Shown here: positions 46,461 through 54,438 of the stretch, piece by piece | Numbering within the stretch: position 1 is the stretch's first letter | Layout: each line of letters starts with the position of its first letter | Origin: Tropicibacter sp. Alg240-R139 | GTDB lineage: Bacteria > Pseudomonadota > Alphaproteobacteria > Rhodobacterales > Rhodobacteraceae | DNA: 64,000 nt | Reading direction: 5' to 3' | Assembly: GCF_900537075.1 (NCBI RefSeq) | Contig: NZ_UNRA01000003.1 | Coordinates: 225,082 to 289,081 of the forward strand | Notes under the pieces: generated by a model | Told to the model about the DNA's origin: nothing | The model's database searches: none | What the model saw: the letters and a program-made list of their open reading frames with translations, nothing else | Made by a program: the position numbers and the translations under genes

Positions 46461-46874
46461 TTATTCAGCTGTGACGCTTTCCAAGTAGGCATAAATGTCT
46501 TCGGCGCCCTTCTTGAGCTTGAAGGACATTTTGGACTTGGCCGAGGTATCGTCGAGGTAGGTTTTCAGGAATTTCTTGGGATCCTTGGTGTATTCGGCAA
46601 AATTGGCCTCATCCCAAACCAGGCCGTTTTCGCCCGCTTCAATCAGGCTCTTGCCATATTTGAACCCGTCGACAGTGCCCGCGGTGCGGCCCGCGATACC
46701 GTAGAGGTTTGGACCGGTCTTACCGCCCTTCAGGATGGTTTCCCCGTCATCGGACACGATGGTGTGACAGGCTTTGCATTTGTTAAAGGCTTTCTTGCCC
46801 TTTTCTGCATCCCCTTCGGCCAGGGCAGGCACGGCCAGCAGGCCGACAATCATTGTCGCAACAAGACGTTTCAT
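46461..46874 (-). CDS. Class I cytochrome c (c2/c551-like)
   Basis: 137-residue periplasmic monoheme cytochrome: a Sec signal peptide (KRLVATMIVGLLAVPALA), heme attachment CKACH near residue 33, and a C-terminal axial methionine in SKMSFKLKKG. The GPNLYGIAGR segment fits mitochondrial-like cytochrome c2. It probably carries electrons to a cytochrome oxidase or reductase. Single gene with its own hairpin terminator. Confidence 0.9.
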   Translation of the reverse strand: MKRLVATMIVGLLAVPALAEGDAEKGKKAFNKCKACHTIVSDDGETILKGGKTGPNLYGIAGRTAGTVDGFKYGKSLIEAGENGLVWDEANFAEYTKDPKKFLKTYLDDTSAKSKMSFKLKKGAEDIYAYLESVTAE

Positions 46875-46978
46875 GGCTATTCTCCACTAATTTGGCTGAT
46901 CCTAATGAGAGGTCACGGCCCCGAAGAGTCAAAACGGCACTTTGACGCGCACCGGCACTGTGTCGCAGTCAGCGGGCC

Positions 46979-47995
46979 CTATTTTCTGTTGGCGTGCGAC
47001 CACGTCGGCAAAAGATCGCCATCGGATGGTGTCGCCAGATAAACGGCGCGGGCAATGGCGCGCGACAGGCAGATCGCGGCGGCATGACCGATAACCGTCA
47101 GGTCGCGCTCTGGGTTTGTCATAGGTCGTGCGCCAGTAGAAACCGAAAACACCAAGTCTCCATCCCCTGGCGAATGTGCTGGCACCGTTGCCCGCGCAAT
47201 GCCATCGTGGGCCGCAATCGCCATGCGTTGGCATTGCGCTTTGGACAGATCGGCATCGGTTGCCACGATTGCGATGGTTGTGTTGGCCCGGTCCTGTGAT
47301 TGCTGACGCATTGCCATCAACTTGCGGCTCTCTTGGCTGCGACCCAGCCCGCTGCTCGGGTCTGGACCTGCGCCGCCGAACTCTGCGTCGATTTCAAAGT
47401 TTGCGGCCCAGAAATGCCGATCTCCCGGTGTGGTGACGCTGCCCATTGGGTTGGCGCCCACCAAGGCGCCGACCGTTATTCCATCGCCCAACACCAGTGA
47501 CGCAGACCCTAGTCCGCCCTTGAGCATAGAGGTCAACGCCCCAGTACCGGCGCCTGCAGTGCCCAGTTCAAAGTCGTCGCGCGCAGATTCAAAAGCAGCG
47601 CGGCCAAGGGCGCGATAGGGGTTTTCTGCCCAGTCCTTTTGCCCGCCGTTGAGCAGATCGAACAAGATCGCTCCGGGTACCAAGGGGATGATCGCTTCAG
47701 CGACCTGAAACCCGCGCCCCTGCGCGCGCAATCCATCCACGACGCCGGAACATGCATCCAGCCCATAGGCCGATCCCCCCGACAACACCAGCGCATCAAC
47801 CTTGGCCACCGATTTGTCGGGGGCTAGCAGATCGGTCTCTCGCGTGCCAGGCGAGCCGCCCATGACGTGGACGGAGGCCGTGAAAGGTTCAGGCGCGGTC
47901 AGAACGGTTGCACCGGACTTAAGCGCATCGTCTTGCGCATTGCCCACCAACACGCCGCGGACATCAGTGATCAGGTTCTTGGGGCCGGGCTGCAT
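46979..47995 (-). CDS. P1 family peptidase (DmpA-like N-terminal nucleophile aminopeptidase)
   Basis: 338-residue member of the P1/DmpA family, which self-cleaves before a Ser nucleophile. The ATG at 47995 has AGGATC upstream; the in-frame extension overlaps the cupin gene. Seen: GTRETDLL, the LSGGSAYGLDA segment and GTAGAGTGA. Family members are L-aminopeptidase/D-esterase or beta-peptidyl aminopeptidases. It closes an operon with the SDR and cupin genes (4-nt gap). The substrate is unknown. Confidence 0.87.
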   Translation of the reverse strand: MQPGPKNLITDVRGVLVGNAQDDALKSGATVLTAPEPFTASVHVMGGSPGTRETDLLAPDKSVAKVDALVLSGGSAYGLDACSGVVDGLRAQGRGFQVAEAIIPLVPGAILFDLLNGGQKDWAENPYRALGRAAFESARDDFELGTAGAGTGALTSMLKGGLGSASLVLGDGITVGALVGANPMGSVTTPGDRHFWAANFEIDAEFGGAGPDPSSGLGRSQESRKLMAMRQQSQDRANTTIAIVATDADLSKAQCQRMAIAAHDGIARATVPAHSPGDGDLVFSVSTGARPMTNPERDLTVIGHAAAICLSRAIARAVYLATPSDGDLLPTWSHANRK

Positions 47996-47999
47996 GATG

Positions 48000-48353
48000 T
48001 CAGATCCTGGGTTTTGGGGCTGCGGTTGCGGGATCGCCGGTGTTTGGCACGCCCTTAGGCTCAATCAACAAAACTTTGCATTCGGCGTCCGCGCGCGGTC
48101 GGTGTATTACGCCCTTGGGAACGACATAGAGTTCGCCTGCACGAACAAATTTGGGCGCTTTCCCTTCGATATCCATCACCATTTCCCCCTCGAGTACGAG
48201 AAAGAAATCGTCGGTGTCGTCATGGTGATGAAAAGGAAACTCTCCCTGAAACTTGACTACCATCACGTCGTTGTCGTTGTAATCGGCCACCACATGCGGG
48301 TCCCAATGGGACGAGAATTGCGCCAATTTATCTGCCAGGTTCACACGGCTCAT
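48000..48353 (-). CDS. Cupin domain protein
   Basis: 117-residue single cupin. Seen: the first cupin motif with FPFHHHDDTDDFFLVLEGEM (His/His/Glu metal ligands) and the second motif VVPKGVIHRPRA. The ATG at 48353 overlaps the SDR stop (ATGA); a longer frame runs into the SDR gene and is rejected. Small cupins act as isomerases, dioxygenases or sensors. Cotranscribed with the SDR and P1 peptidase. Confidence 0.87.
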   Translation of the reverse strand: MSRVNLADKLAQFSSHWDPHVVADYNDNDVMVVKFQGEFPFHHHDDTDDFFLVLEGEMVMDIEGKAPKFVRAGELYVVPKGVIHRPRADAECKVLLIEPKGVPNTGDPATAAPKPRI

Positions 48354-49096
48354 ATACAGCGGCCCCCGTCGACTTCCATGGCGATGCCAGTGATCATGCT
48401 GGCCTCGTCCGAACACAGGAAACACGCAGCATTGCCCATGTCCTCAGGCTGGGAAAACCGTCCCAAAGGGATCGTCGACAGGAACTTGGCTCGCATTTCA
48501 GGGGTGTCTTCGCCCATGAAGGACTTGAGCAGCGGCGTTTCCCCGGCCACCGGGTTCAGTGCGTTTACGCGGATGCCGGACGGAGCCAATTCAACCGCCA
48601 TGGTCTTGGTTGCTGTGATCATCCAACCCTTGGACGCGTTGTACCAATTCAGGTTTGGGCGCGGTGAGACACCAGCGGTTGACGCGATGTTCAGAATTGC
48701 TCCGGTGCCCCGCTCTTTCATGTGAGGGACAAGGGCGCGCGCGGTTAGGTACACCGACTTCATGTTCACGTTGAACATGCGGTCGAAATCGGCTTCTCTG
48801 ACATCTTCGAGCGGAGTGGGCAAATGAGTTACACCGGCGTTGTTGATCAGAATATCGAGGTGACCCAGCTTGGCCAATGCAGCTTCGGCCATGGAATCGA
48901 CTGACACCGGATCGCCGACATCAACTTGATGAGCAATGGCGTCTCCATCCATCTGCTTGGCGGTGTCGCGGGCCGCATCCATGTTGATATCCGCAATCAT
49001 CACACGCGCGCCTTCGGAAACGAATTTTGCCACGATCCCGGCACCAAAGCCCGACCCACCACCGGTTACGATTGCCCTTTTCCCCTGCAGTCTCAT
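48350..49096 (-). CDS. SDR family oxidoreductase
   Basis: 248-residue classical short-chain dehydrogenase. Seen: the cofactor motif TGGGSGFGAGI, NNAG in LINNAGVTH, and the catalytic Ser...YNASK (Tyr and Lys in WYNASKGWM). Residue preferences after the second strand (ADI) favour NAD. First gene of the SDR-cupin-P1 peptidase operon; the substrate is unknown. Confidence 0.9.
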   Translation of the reverse strand: MRLQGKRAIVTGGGSGFGAGIVAKFVSEGARVMIADINMDAARDTAKQMDGDAIAHQVDVGDPVSVDSMAEAALAKLGHLDILINNAGVTHLPTPLEDVREADFDRMFNVNMKSVYLTARALVPHMKERGTGAILNIASTAGVSPRPNLNWYNASKGWMITATKTMAVELAPSGIRVNALNPVAGETPLLKSFMGEDTPEMRAKFLSTIPLGRFSQPEDMGNAACFLCSDEASMITGIAMEVDGGRCI

Positions 49097-49197
49097 GTGC
49101 TTCCTCTTCCCTGAAAACGCGATGTTGGAGGTACACTAACAGCGCTTGCCAAGGACACCAGTGCAAAGCGCGCGCTGTGATATAGTCAATGGATTCA

Positions 49198-49298
49198 GGG
49201 GTGCTCCCGCCAGTCACCGATGTTTCTGACGAAACACCTCCTCCTGTTGGGCCGCTAGTGGTGCCGACGAAGTCGGGAGTGCTCGGGCGCGGGAGCTC
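49198..49298 (-). repeat. Dispersed intergenic repeat, copy 4 (about 101 bp)
   Basis: Starts GGGGTGCTCCCGC and ends GCGGGAGCT. It keeps the GATGTTTC-TGAC-GAAACA hairpin and CCTCCTCCTGTTGGGCCG, then jumps directly to GCTAGTGGTGCCGAC without the central stem. It lies 15 bp beyond the arfB stop, in the same orientation as the other copies. Confidence 0.85.
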
Positions 49299-49312
49299 CG
49301 CGAATTTGGAAT

Positions 49313-49732
49313 TTAGTCGTCTGCGATCCTGCCACGCAGCGATTTGACTTCGCTGCGGGCCTTCTTGGCCTGCAACCGACGTCGAACCGATCCTTTGGTG
49401 GGTTTCGTGGCGATCCGGCGTTTGGGCGCGACCAGAGCGCTTTGGATCAGGGCCACTAGCCGATCGCGCACAATCTCGCGGTTGCGAATCTGCGATCTGG
49501 TTTCGTCACACTGCAGGATCAGCGCGCCCTCTTTCGTCCAGCGGCGACCCGCCAGACGTCTGAGCCGCGATTTGACGGCACCGGTGAGCGACGGCGAGCG
49601 CTCGGCTTCGAACCGCAACTCTACAGCGGTTGCGACTTTGTTGACGTTCTGGCCCCCGGGGCCAGAGGCACGCATAAAGCTTTCCGTCAACTCCCAGTCC
49701 TGAATGGTAATGTCATCGGTGATCCGCATCAT
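49313..49732 (-). CDS. arfB: Alternative ribosome-rescue peptidyl-tRNA hydrolase
   Basis: 139-residue ArfB/YaeJ protein that frees stalled ribosomes by hydrolysing peptidyl-tRNA. Seen: the catalytic GGQ in ASGPGGQNVNKV and a long basic C-terminal tail (KPTKGSVRRRLQAKKARS) that inserts in the empty mRNA channel. Length and layout are standard. Transcribed alone with a repeat element after its stop. Confidence 0.94.
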   Translation of the reverse strand: MMRITDDITIQDWELTESFMRASGPGGQNVNKVATAVELRFEAERSPSLTGAVKSRLRRLAGRRWTKEGALILQCDETRSQIRNREIVRDRLVALIQSALVAPKRRIATKPTKGSVRRRLQAKKARSEVKSLRGRIADD

Positions 49733-49771
49733 GGTGCGACTCTACAGCGACCCACAGCAGGCAAACAGGGT

Positions 49772-49808
49772 AAAATCAAAAAGGGCTGCCCGGAAACGAG
49801 CAGCCCTT
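49772..49808 (-). terminator. Intrinsic terminator downstream of the queuosine-transporter transcript
   Basis: On the minus strand AAGGGCTGC pairs with GCAGCCCTT around a 10-nt loop, followed by TTTTTGATTTT. It lies about 90 bp after the small ORF at 49898-49954 and closes the minus-strand transcript coming from the yhhQ-type gene. Confidence 0.85.
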
Positions 49809-49897
49809 CGAAAGTTTAAGGAGGTCGGGTCGGTCAGAGCGAACTCAACGGACCTGAACTCAGATCGTTTCGGGTGGCGTTGCTGCCAAAGGTTGCC

Positions 49898-49954
49898 TTA
49901 GCAGGCGTGCCCCCGAATTGTTCCGACACCTCTCTCCAATCTCTTTCTCGACAC
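49898..49954 (-). CDS. Possible 18-residue basic peptide with a perfect Shine-Dalgarno
   Basis: The minus strand reads AAAGGAGGTGATCCAG, an exact complement of the conserved 3' end of 16S rRNA, with a GTG start 7 nt after GGAGG. The encoded peptide would be MSRKRLERGVGTIRGHAC. A different frame (49834-50019) is open for 61 codons and covers the same stretch, so the product is uncertain. It lies between the yhhQ-type gene and a strong terminator. It could be a leader peptide, a ribosome-loading site or a structured 3'-UTR; evidence is only the ribosome site. Confidence 0.35.
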   Translation of the reverse strand: MSRKRLERGVGTIRGHAC

Positions 49955-50028
49955 TGGATCACCTCCTTTTCTTTTGTTGAACTCAAGGGGAGCGTGACAC
50001 GGGTTGTCGATTTTTCCAAACAAATTCG

Positions 50029-50658
50029 TCAGGCAGCGCTGCCGTTCGGATCCAAGCGCCGAACAATCAGGCGGAACGGGATCAGTGCGATCAGAGCCAG
50101 CGAAAGCTTGACCAGCCAGTCAGCAAAGGCCAGTGAGACCCACAGCGGCGCAACCGGACCAACGCCTAGCATCGGGATTGCTTCGTTCGCCCAGGACACA
50201 TCGTTGGCCGGTTCCAGCCAGGCCAGCTGTGCCGAAAACGCGATTGAAAAGAACAGCGCGGTGTCAATACAGGACCCGACCAGGGTCGAGGCCAGCGGCG
50301 CGCGCCACCATTTACCACCGCGCAGGGCGGCAAAGATGCTGACGTCCAGCATTTGCGCCGTTAGGAATGCAATGCCTGATCCCACGGCGATGCGCAGGGT
50401 GACCAGCGGGCCGAACTCACCCATGATCTGGGTGCCGATCAGCGAGCAGATGACGCCCACGATGAAGCCGATAAAAACCACCCGACGTGCCGGACCGGCG
50501 CCATAAACGCGGTTCATTACGTCCGTGACCAAGAATGCAAGCGGATAGGTAAAGGCCCCCCAAGTCAGCCATTGGCCGAACAGGAATTGAACCAGTATGT
50601 TAGAAGCCACAACGATGGCGGCCATGGCAAGAATGCCGGGAAGATGTTTACGTGTCAT
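50029..50658 (-). CDS. Queuosine precursor transporter (YhhQ family)
   Basis: 209-residue membrane protein of the YhhQ/QPTR type, which imports preQ0/preQ1 for queuosine tRNA modification. The ATG at 50658 begins TRKHLPGILAMAAIVVASNI; upstream codons in frame are rejected. Seen: TYPLAFLVTDVMNRVYG and FVGSC-type small-residue helices (LASTLVGSCIDTALFFSIAF), matching the family. About five or six helices. No queuosine biosynthesis genes are adjacent, as expected for a salvage transporter. Confidence 0.87.
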   Translation of the reverse strand: MTRKHLPGILAMAAIVVASNILVQFLFGQWLTWGAFTYPLAFLVTDVMNRVYGAGPARRVVFIGFIVGVICSLIGTQIMGEFGPLVTLRIAVGSGIAFLTAQMLDVSIFAALRGGKWWRAPLASTLVGSCIDTALFFSIAFSAQLAWLEPANDVSWANEAIPMLGVGPVAPLWVSLAFADWLVKLSLALIALIPFRLIVRRLDPNGSAA

Positions 50659-50755
50659 ATGTCTGAGCCCGTTTTTTTGACAAGGTAGCGGCGACTTGTC
50701 CCACCGGATTGGCAGGTAAGCGGGGCGTTTAGCCAAAAAGGCGTGTTAACGCAAG

Positions 50756-51640
50756 TCAGTCAGGCAGGGCGTATTCCACCAACTCAGTACGCTGTATGAA
50801 CAGGAAATTGTCGTCTGACACCATTGTGGCCCGCAACTTCTCGTCCGCGTCGCGCCAGATCGAAAGCCCTTCTAGGTTGTCGTGTGTGCTTGAATGCGTT
50901 TTGATCAGGACCTTACCGTTGCTTGGTTGACCGCCCAGCATGTCCCAACGGCGCAACTGAGTGCGAAATCCCAAAATCCCAGCAGAACGCTCCAGCAAAT
51001 AAAGCCGCCCGTCTGGTCCGATGTCGGCACCGACAGGCAGGAACTCGCCGGATTTCGGCAAGGTAAAGGGTTGCGACCAACGTCGGCCATTCCAGCGATA
51101 AACGGGAATGCGCCGCTCGGCAGTCAAGCCGCTTTCGGGCATGGTGTACAACCGATTTTGGTTGTCGATGGCCAATGCCTCGAATGAGCCGTTGATCGCC
51201 ATTTTTTTGAAGGCATCGGGATGAAGTAAAACCGATGTCGTGCTGTCACTGCGATTGTAGTGTGCGATCCTATGGATGCCTTCGAACGAAATAAAGACGG
51301 TGCCGTCTTCGGCAATTGCCAGTCCCTCAGAATCGGCTCCTAGTCCCCGCAGGGTTTTGCCCGTGCTCGACAGCACTCGCGCGCTCGAAGTTATTTCGAT
51401 GTCATCGATGTTCGTTTCGGTGCGCGAAACACGGGCCGTCAGAATGACTCCCCGGTCGTTGAGCACTGTTATGTTGCGTCCGTCCGCGGATATTTCCAAT
51501 GCGGAAAAACCCCCGAACCAGGGGGCCGAGTTGTCCCAGCTGTAGCTGCTCAGATAAGTGGCTTTGGCGGTGTCGACCGCGACAACGGATCCGGCCAGTA
51601 AGCAGGTGAAAATTATTGAGATTGCAAAACTGAGACGCAT
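50756..51640 (-). CDS. Esterase-like activity of phytase family protein
   Basis: 294-residue exported protein with a Sec signal peptide (FAISIIFTCLLAGSVVA) and a beta-propeller-like phytase/esterase domain (PF13449 type). Seen: GFSALEISADGRNITVLNDRG and DSEGLAIAEDGTVFISFEG, which mark the family. The start lies 28 nt inside the mepA 3' end, indicating translational coupling. Biochemical activity of these proteins is mostly unproven. Confidence 0.82.
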   Translation of the reverse strand: MRLSFAISIIFTCLLAGSVVAVDTAKATYLSSYSWDNSAPWFGGFSALEISADGRNITVLNDRGVILTARVSRTETNIDDIEITSSARVLSSTGKTLRGLGADSEGLAIAEDGTVFISFEGIHRIAHYNRSDSTTSVLLHPDAFKKMAINGSFEALAIDNQNRLYTMPESGLTAERRIPVYRWNGRRWSQPFTLPKSGEFLPVGADIGPDGRLYLLERSAGILGFRTQLRRWDMLGGQPSNGKVLIKTHSSTHDNLEGLSIWRDADEKLRATMVSDDNFLFIQRTELVEYALPD

Positions 51641-52488
51641 TGTTTGGGTAGATCCGCTAACAGATATTCGCGACGTTTCTTGGGAGGTGGCGCGTTGGGG
51701 TCCCGCGGTTTGGGCGGGGGCGGGCTGATGATGTTATTGACCCAGGTCTGCGCCTCGGCACATCCATCACCCTTGGGCGGCGGGTCCTGGTTAACGCACC
51801 CTTTGGCGTTGCGAGGACACTTGAGGCGTACATGGAAATGATAATGGTGACCGTACCAGGGCCGGATCTTGCGCAGATAAGCACGATTACCCTTTTCGTT
51901 GTTGCACATTTGCACCTTGGCACCGGGAAAGACAAAGATGCGCGCAGTGCGCTTGTCTTTGGCAGCGGCCTTGATGATCTCGTGATGTTGGTGCGTCCAG
52001 TTGCTGTTGACGAACGCCCCCTTGTTTCGACGCAGCGAGATCGACGAAATGCCCTCGCGTTGCTGCCGAGACAGGCGCAGGTTGTTGGCAGGCAGCATCC
52101 AGATGTCGATGTCCAAACCGATCTGATGGCTACGATGCCCAGTCAGCATCGGTCCCCCACGTGGCTGACTGATGTCCCCGATGTAAAGCCCGCTCCAACC
52201 ACGTTGTTTTGCGGCCTTGCGGCTGAGTTTTTCGATGAAATCTATGGTTTCGGGATGGCCCCAGTTACGATTGCGCGACAGACGCATCGCCTGCCATGTT
52301 GGACCGGTTTCCGGCAGTTGCACCGATCCCGAAGCGCAGCCTTTGGAATAACTGCCAAAGGCACTGGCACGCTGACGCGATCCGGCATCCATTGCCCCAA
52401 ACAACTGTTTCGCCAAGGGCTCAGCCACAGCAGGCAGAGCCAGCACGACGGCACAGGCAACGAAACTCACAACTCGCAACATACGCAC
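51613..52488 (-). CDS. mepA: Penicillin-insensitive murein endopeptidase
   Basis: 291-residue periplasmic LAS-type metallopeptidase that cuts D-Ala-meso-DAP cross-links in peptidoglycan. Signal peptide at the N-terminus (VVSFVACAVVLALPAVA). Metal ligands visible: His and Asp in TGHRSHQIGLDIDIWM and the His of GHHYHFHVRL. GTG start, overlapping the MFS stop by one base. Cysteines in the C-terminal half (KCP..GC, GCAEA) fit the known disulfides of MepA. Confidence 0.92.
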   Translation of the reverse strand: MRMLRVVSFVACAVVLALPAVAEPLAKQLFGAMDAGSRQRASAFGSYSKGCASGSVQLPETGPTWQAMRLSRNRNWGHPETIDFIEKLSRKAAKQRGWSGLYIGDISQPRGGPMLTGHRSHQIGLDIDIWMLPANNLRLSRQQREGISSISLRRNKGAFVNSNWTHQHHEIIKAAAKDKRTARIFVFPGAKVQMCNNEKGNRAYLRKIRPWYGHHYHFHVRLKCPRNAKGCVNQDPPPKGDGCAEAQTWVNNIISPPPPKPRDPNAPPPKKRREYLLADLPKQCVSVLQSQ

Positions 52489-53852
52489 TAGGTTCGGTCC
52501 CCTTCTGCTTTTACCCAGGTCAACAGGATCAGACCCAGAATAAACAAACCGACCACCGGGGAAACCCCCAAGCGTGCGCTGCCGGTTGCGGTGGTCATGA
52601 TTGCGATCAATGCTGGGGCTAGAAAAGCGGTTGCGCGACCCGATAAACCATAGAGGCCAAAGCTCTCAGTGGGTGCGTCGGGGTCAGAGTGGCGCACCAT
52701 CATCGACCGGCTTGAAGCCTGCAATATTCCGCCCATGCCACCAATTAGAATGCCACACCCGAAAAAGATCAGGTCTGGCAAAGTTGACCCTTCGGCCAGT
52801 GGAATGCCGAATATTTGCGTCCGGTCCATACCGACAATTGTTGCGCAAACCAGGATCAATACCCAGATCGAGCCCTTGATCACCGGTTTAGGGCCAAATT
52901 TCTTGTCGGCCTTACCCCCCAGCCAAGCGAAAAGCGCTGCTGCCAGGACGCTGATGATGCCAAAAACGCCGATCTTGACGATGTTCCATTCCAGAACCAG
53001 CGTCGCATAAACGCCGCCAAACCCGTAAAGCCCGTTCAGTGCATCACGATATAGCATCGACGACCCTAGGTAAGCCGCGAGGCTGGAGCGGGACAACACG
53101 CGCTTGACCGCCTTGCTAAGCATATTAAGCGCTTGCGACAGGCCGCCCGGTTTGCCAGACGGGTCACTGTCACGGACCCACATGAAGTATGGGATCATGA
53201 ACAGCGTGTACCAAACGGCGGTCAAGATACCGACAAATCGCGTACCCTCGCGCGCGCCGGCATCCAAGCCAAAGGCCGGGTCCAGACCAATCAGCGTTTT
53301 GCCGTTGGGTTGTTCCACAAACAACGCCAGCATGATCGCCAGCGACACCAGTCCGCCAAAATAGCCAAAAGCAAACCCCGACCCCGAGATCTTGCCGACG
53401 TTTTCTTCGTCGCCAATGTCGGGGAGCTGAGAGTTGATGAAGATCAGCGCATATTCTGCACCGACAAAGCCCAGGCCAAAGGCAGACAGCATCCACCACA
53501 TGTTCGACCCGTCGGGCATCGTGTACCACAGCAGGCTCGAGCCAACGACGTACATGACCGAAAAACCGAAAATCCATGGGATGCGCCGCCCGGTGACGTC
53601 CGCCAAAGCTCCGATCAGAGGGGCGCCAAAACCGATAACCAGCCCGGTGATGGTCAGGCACCACGACCACACGGTCTGTGCCCGCGCTGCGGCGGCTTGG
53701 TTGTCCAATCCGGTTGACAGGAAGTGTTCGGCCGCAACACTCGCGAAATACGGACCAAAGATAAAGGTGACCAGCAAGGTGTGGTACGGCTGACTGGCCC
53801 AGTCAAAGAACCACCAACCCCAAATGCGCTTGCGCGCAGAAATTTCCGCCAT
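52488..53852 (-). CDS. MFS transporter, UMF1/Atg22-like
   Basis: 454-residue twelve-helix permease. The N-terminus (WGWWFFDWASQPYHTLLVTF) is the signature of the UMF1/Atg22 branch. The ATG at 53852 is chosen over 53864. First gene of a three-gene unit with mepA and the phytase-like gene; cargo unknown, possibly amino acids or cell-wall fragments given mepA. Confidence 0.88.
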   Translation of the reverse strand: MAEISARKRIWGWWFFDWASQPYHTLLVTFIFGPYFASVAAEHFLSTGLDNQAAAARAQTVWSWCLTITGLVIGFGAPLIGALADVTGRRIPWIFGFSVMYVVGSSLLWYTMPDGSNMWWMLSAFGLGFVGAEYALIFINSQLPDIGDEENVGKISGSGFAFGYFGGLVSLAIMLALFVEQPNGKTLIGLDPAFGLDAGAREGTRFVGILTAVWYTLFMIPYFMWVRDSDPSGKPGGLSQALNMLSKAVKRVLSRSSLAAYLGSSMLYRDALNGLYGFGGVYATLVLEWNIVKIGVFGIISVLAAALFAWLGGKADKKFGPKPVIKGSIWVLILVCATIVGMDRTQIFGIPLAEGSTLPDLIFFGCGILIGGMGGILQASSRSMMVRHSDPDAPTESFGLYGLSGRATAFLAPALIAIMTTATGSARLGVSPVVGLFILGLILLTWVKAEGDRT

Positions 53853-54055
53853 GTCTATCCCCAATTCGATTGCTTCGATATGACGGGGAATTCATGAACG
53901 AAGCAAGGGCTATCGCTGCGCTGCGAGGGTGTCGTTGCCAGGGCGGCACAGTCAGTCGCGTATCAACCATGGGCCTTTGCAGCTCTTGCCCTTTGAGACA
54001 GGTCTGCTTAGGTGATATGCGGCCCAAGATAGCGGCCTGACAAAGAGGAAGCCCG

Positions 54056-54343
54056 ATGCAATCGCTGTTCCAAATCCTGATGTTGCTGCTGGACGTAGTT
54101 TGGTTCTTCATCATTGCCCATGTGATTATGAGCTGGCTGATCAACTTTCAGGTGCTCAACCTGCATCAGCAACTGGTGTCGCAGATCTGGTACGGACTGA
54201 ACCGCATCCTTGAACCGCTCTATGGTCCTGTGCGCCGCATGTTGCCGCCGATGTCGGGTTTGGACCTGGCACCACTGGTGGTTTTGCTAGGTGTTTTTGC
54301 CCTGCGGATTGTCCTAATCAACAACGCGGCGCTGTTCTACTGA
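54056..54343 (+). CDS. YggT family membrane protein
   Basis: 95-residue protein with two hydrophobic segments (about 4-27 and 68-90) and the YggT hallmark RILEPLYGPVRRMLPPMSGLDLAP. Family members are linked to membrane organisation and osmotic tolerance; precise role unknown. Separated from recQ by 95 bp. Confidence 0.88.
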   Translation: MQSLFQILMLLLDVVWFFIIAHVIMSWLINFQVLNLHQQLVSQIWYGLNRILEPLYGPVRRMLPPMSGLDLAPLVVLLGVFALRIVLINNAALFY

Positions 54344-54438
54344 CCTCTTGATCCGAGACCTCTTGTTCACGGAATCTTAGTATGTGATTGTGTGTCGTAA
54401 GAGCAGACACACAAAATACTGACGAGGCACACGCCCAA

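Noticed and set aside
49954-49969. Fragment of a 16S rRNA gene
   Set aside because: Only the 16-nt 3'-end match is present; no adjacent rRNA sequence, so a Shine-Dalgarno on the other strand explains it better.
50659-50755. preQ1 riboswitch ahead of the YhhQ-type transporter
   Set aside because: An A-run is present in the leader but the conserved preQ1-I core and pairing were not found; a small GCGTT...AACGC hairpin is the only structure seen.
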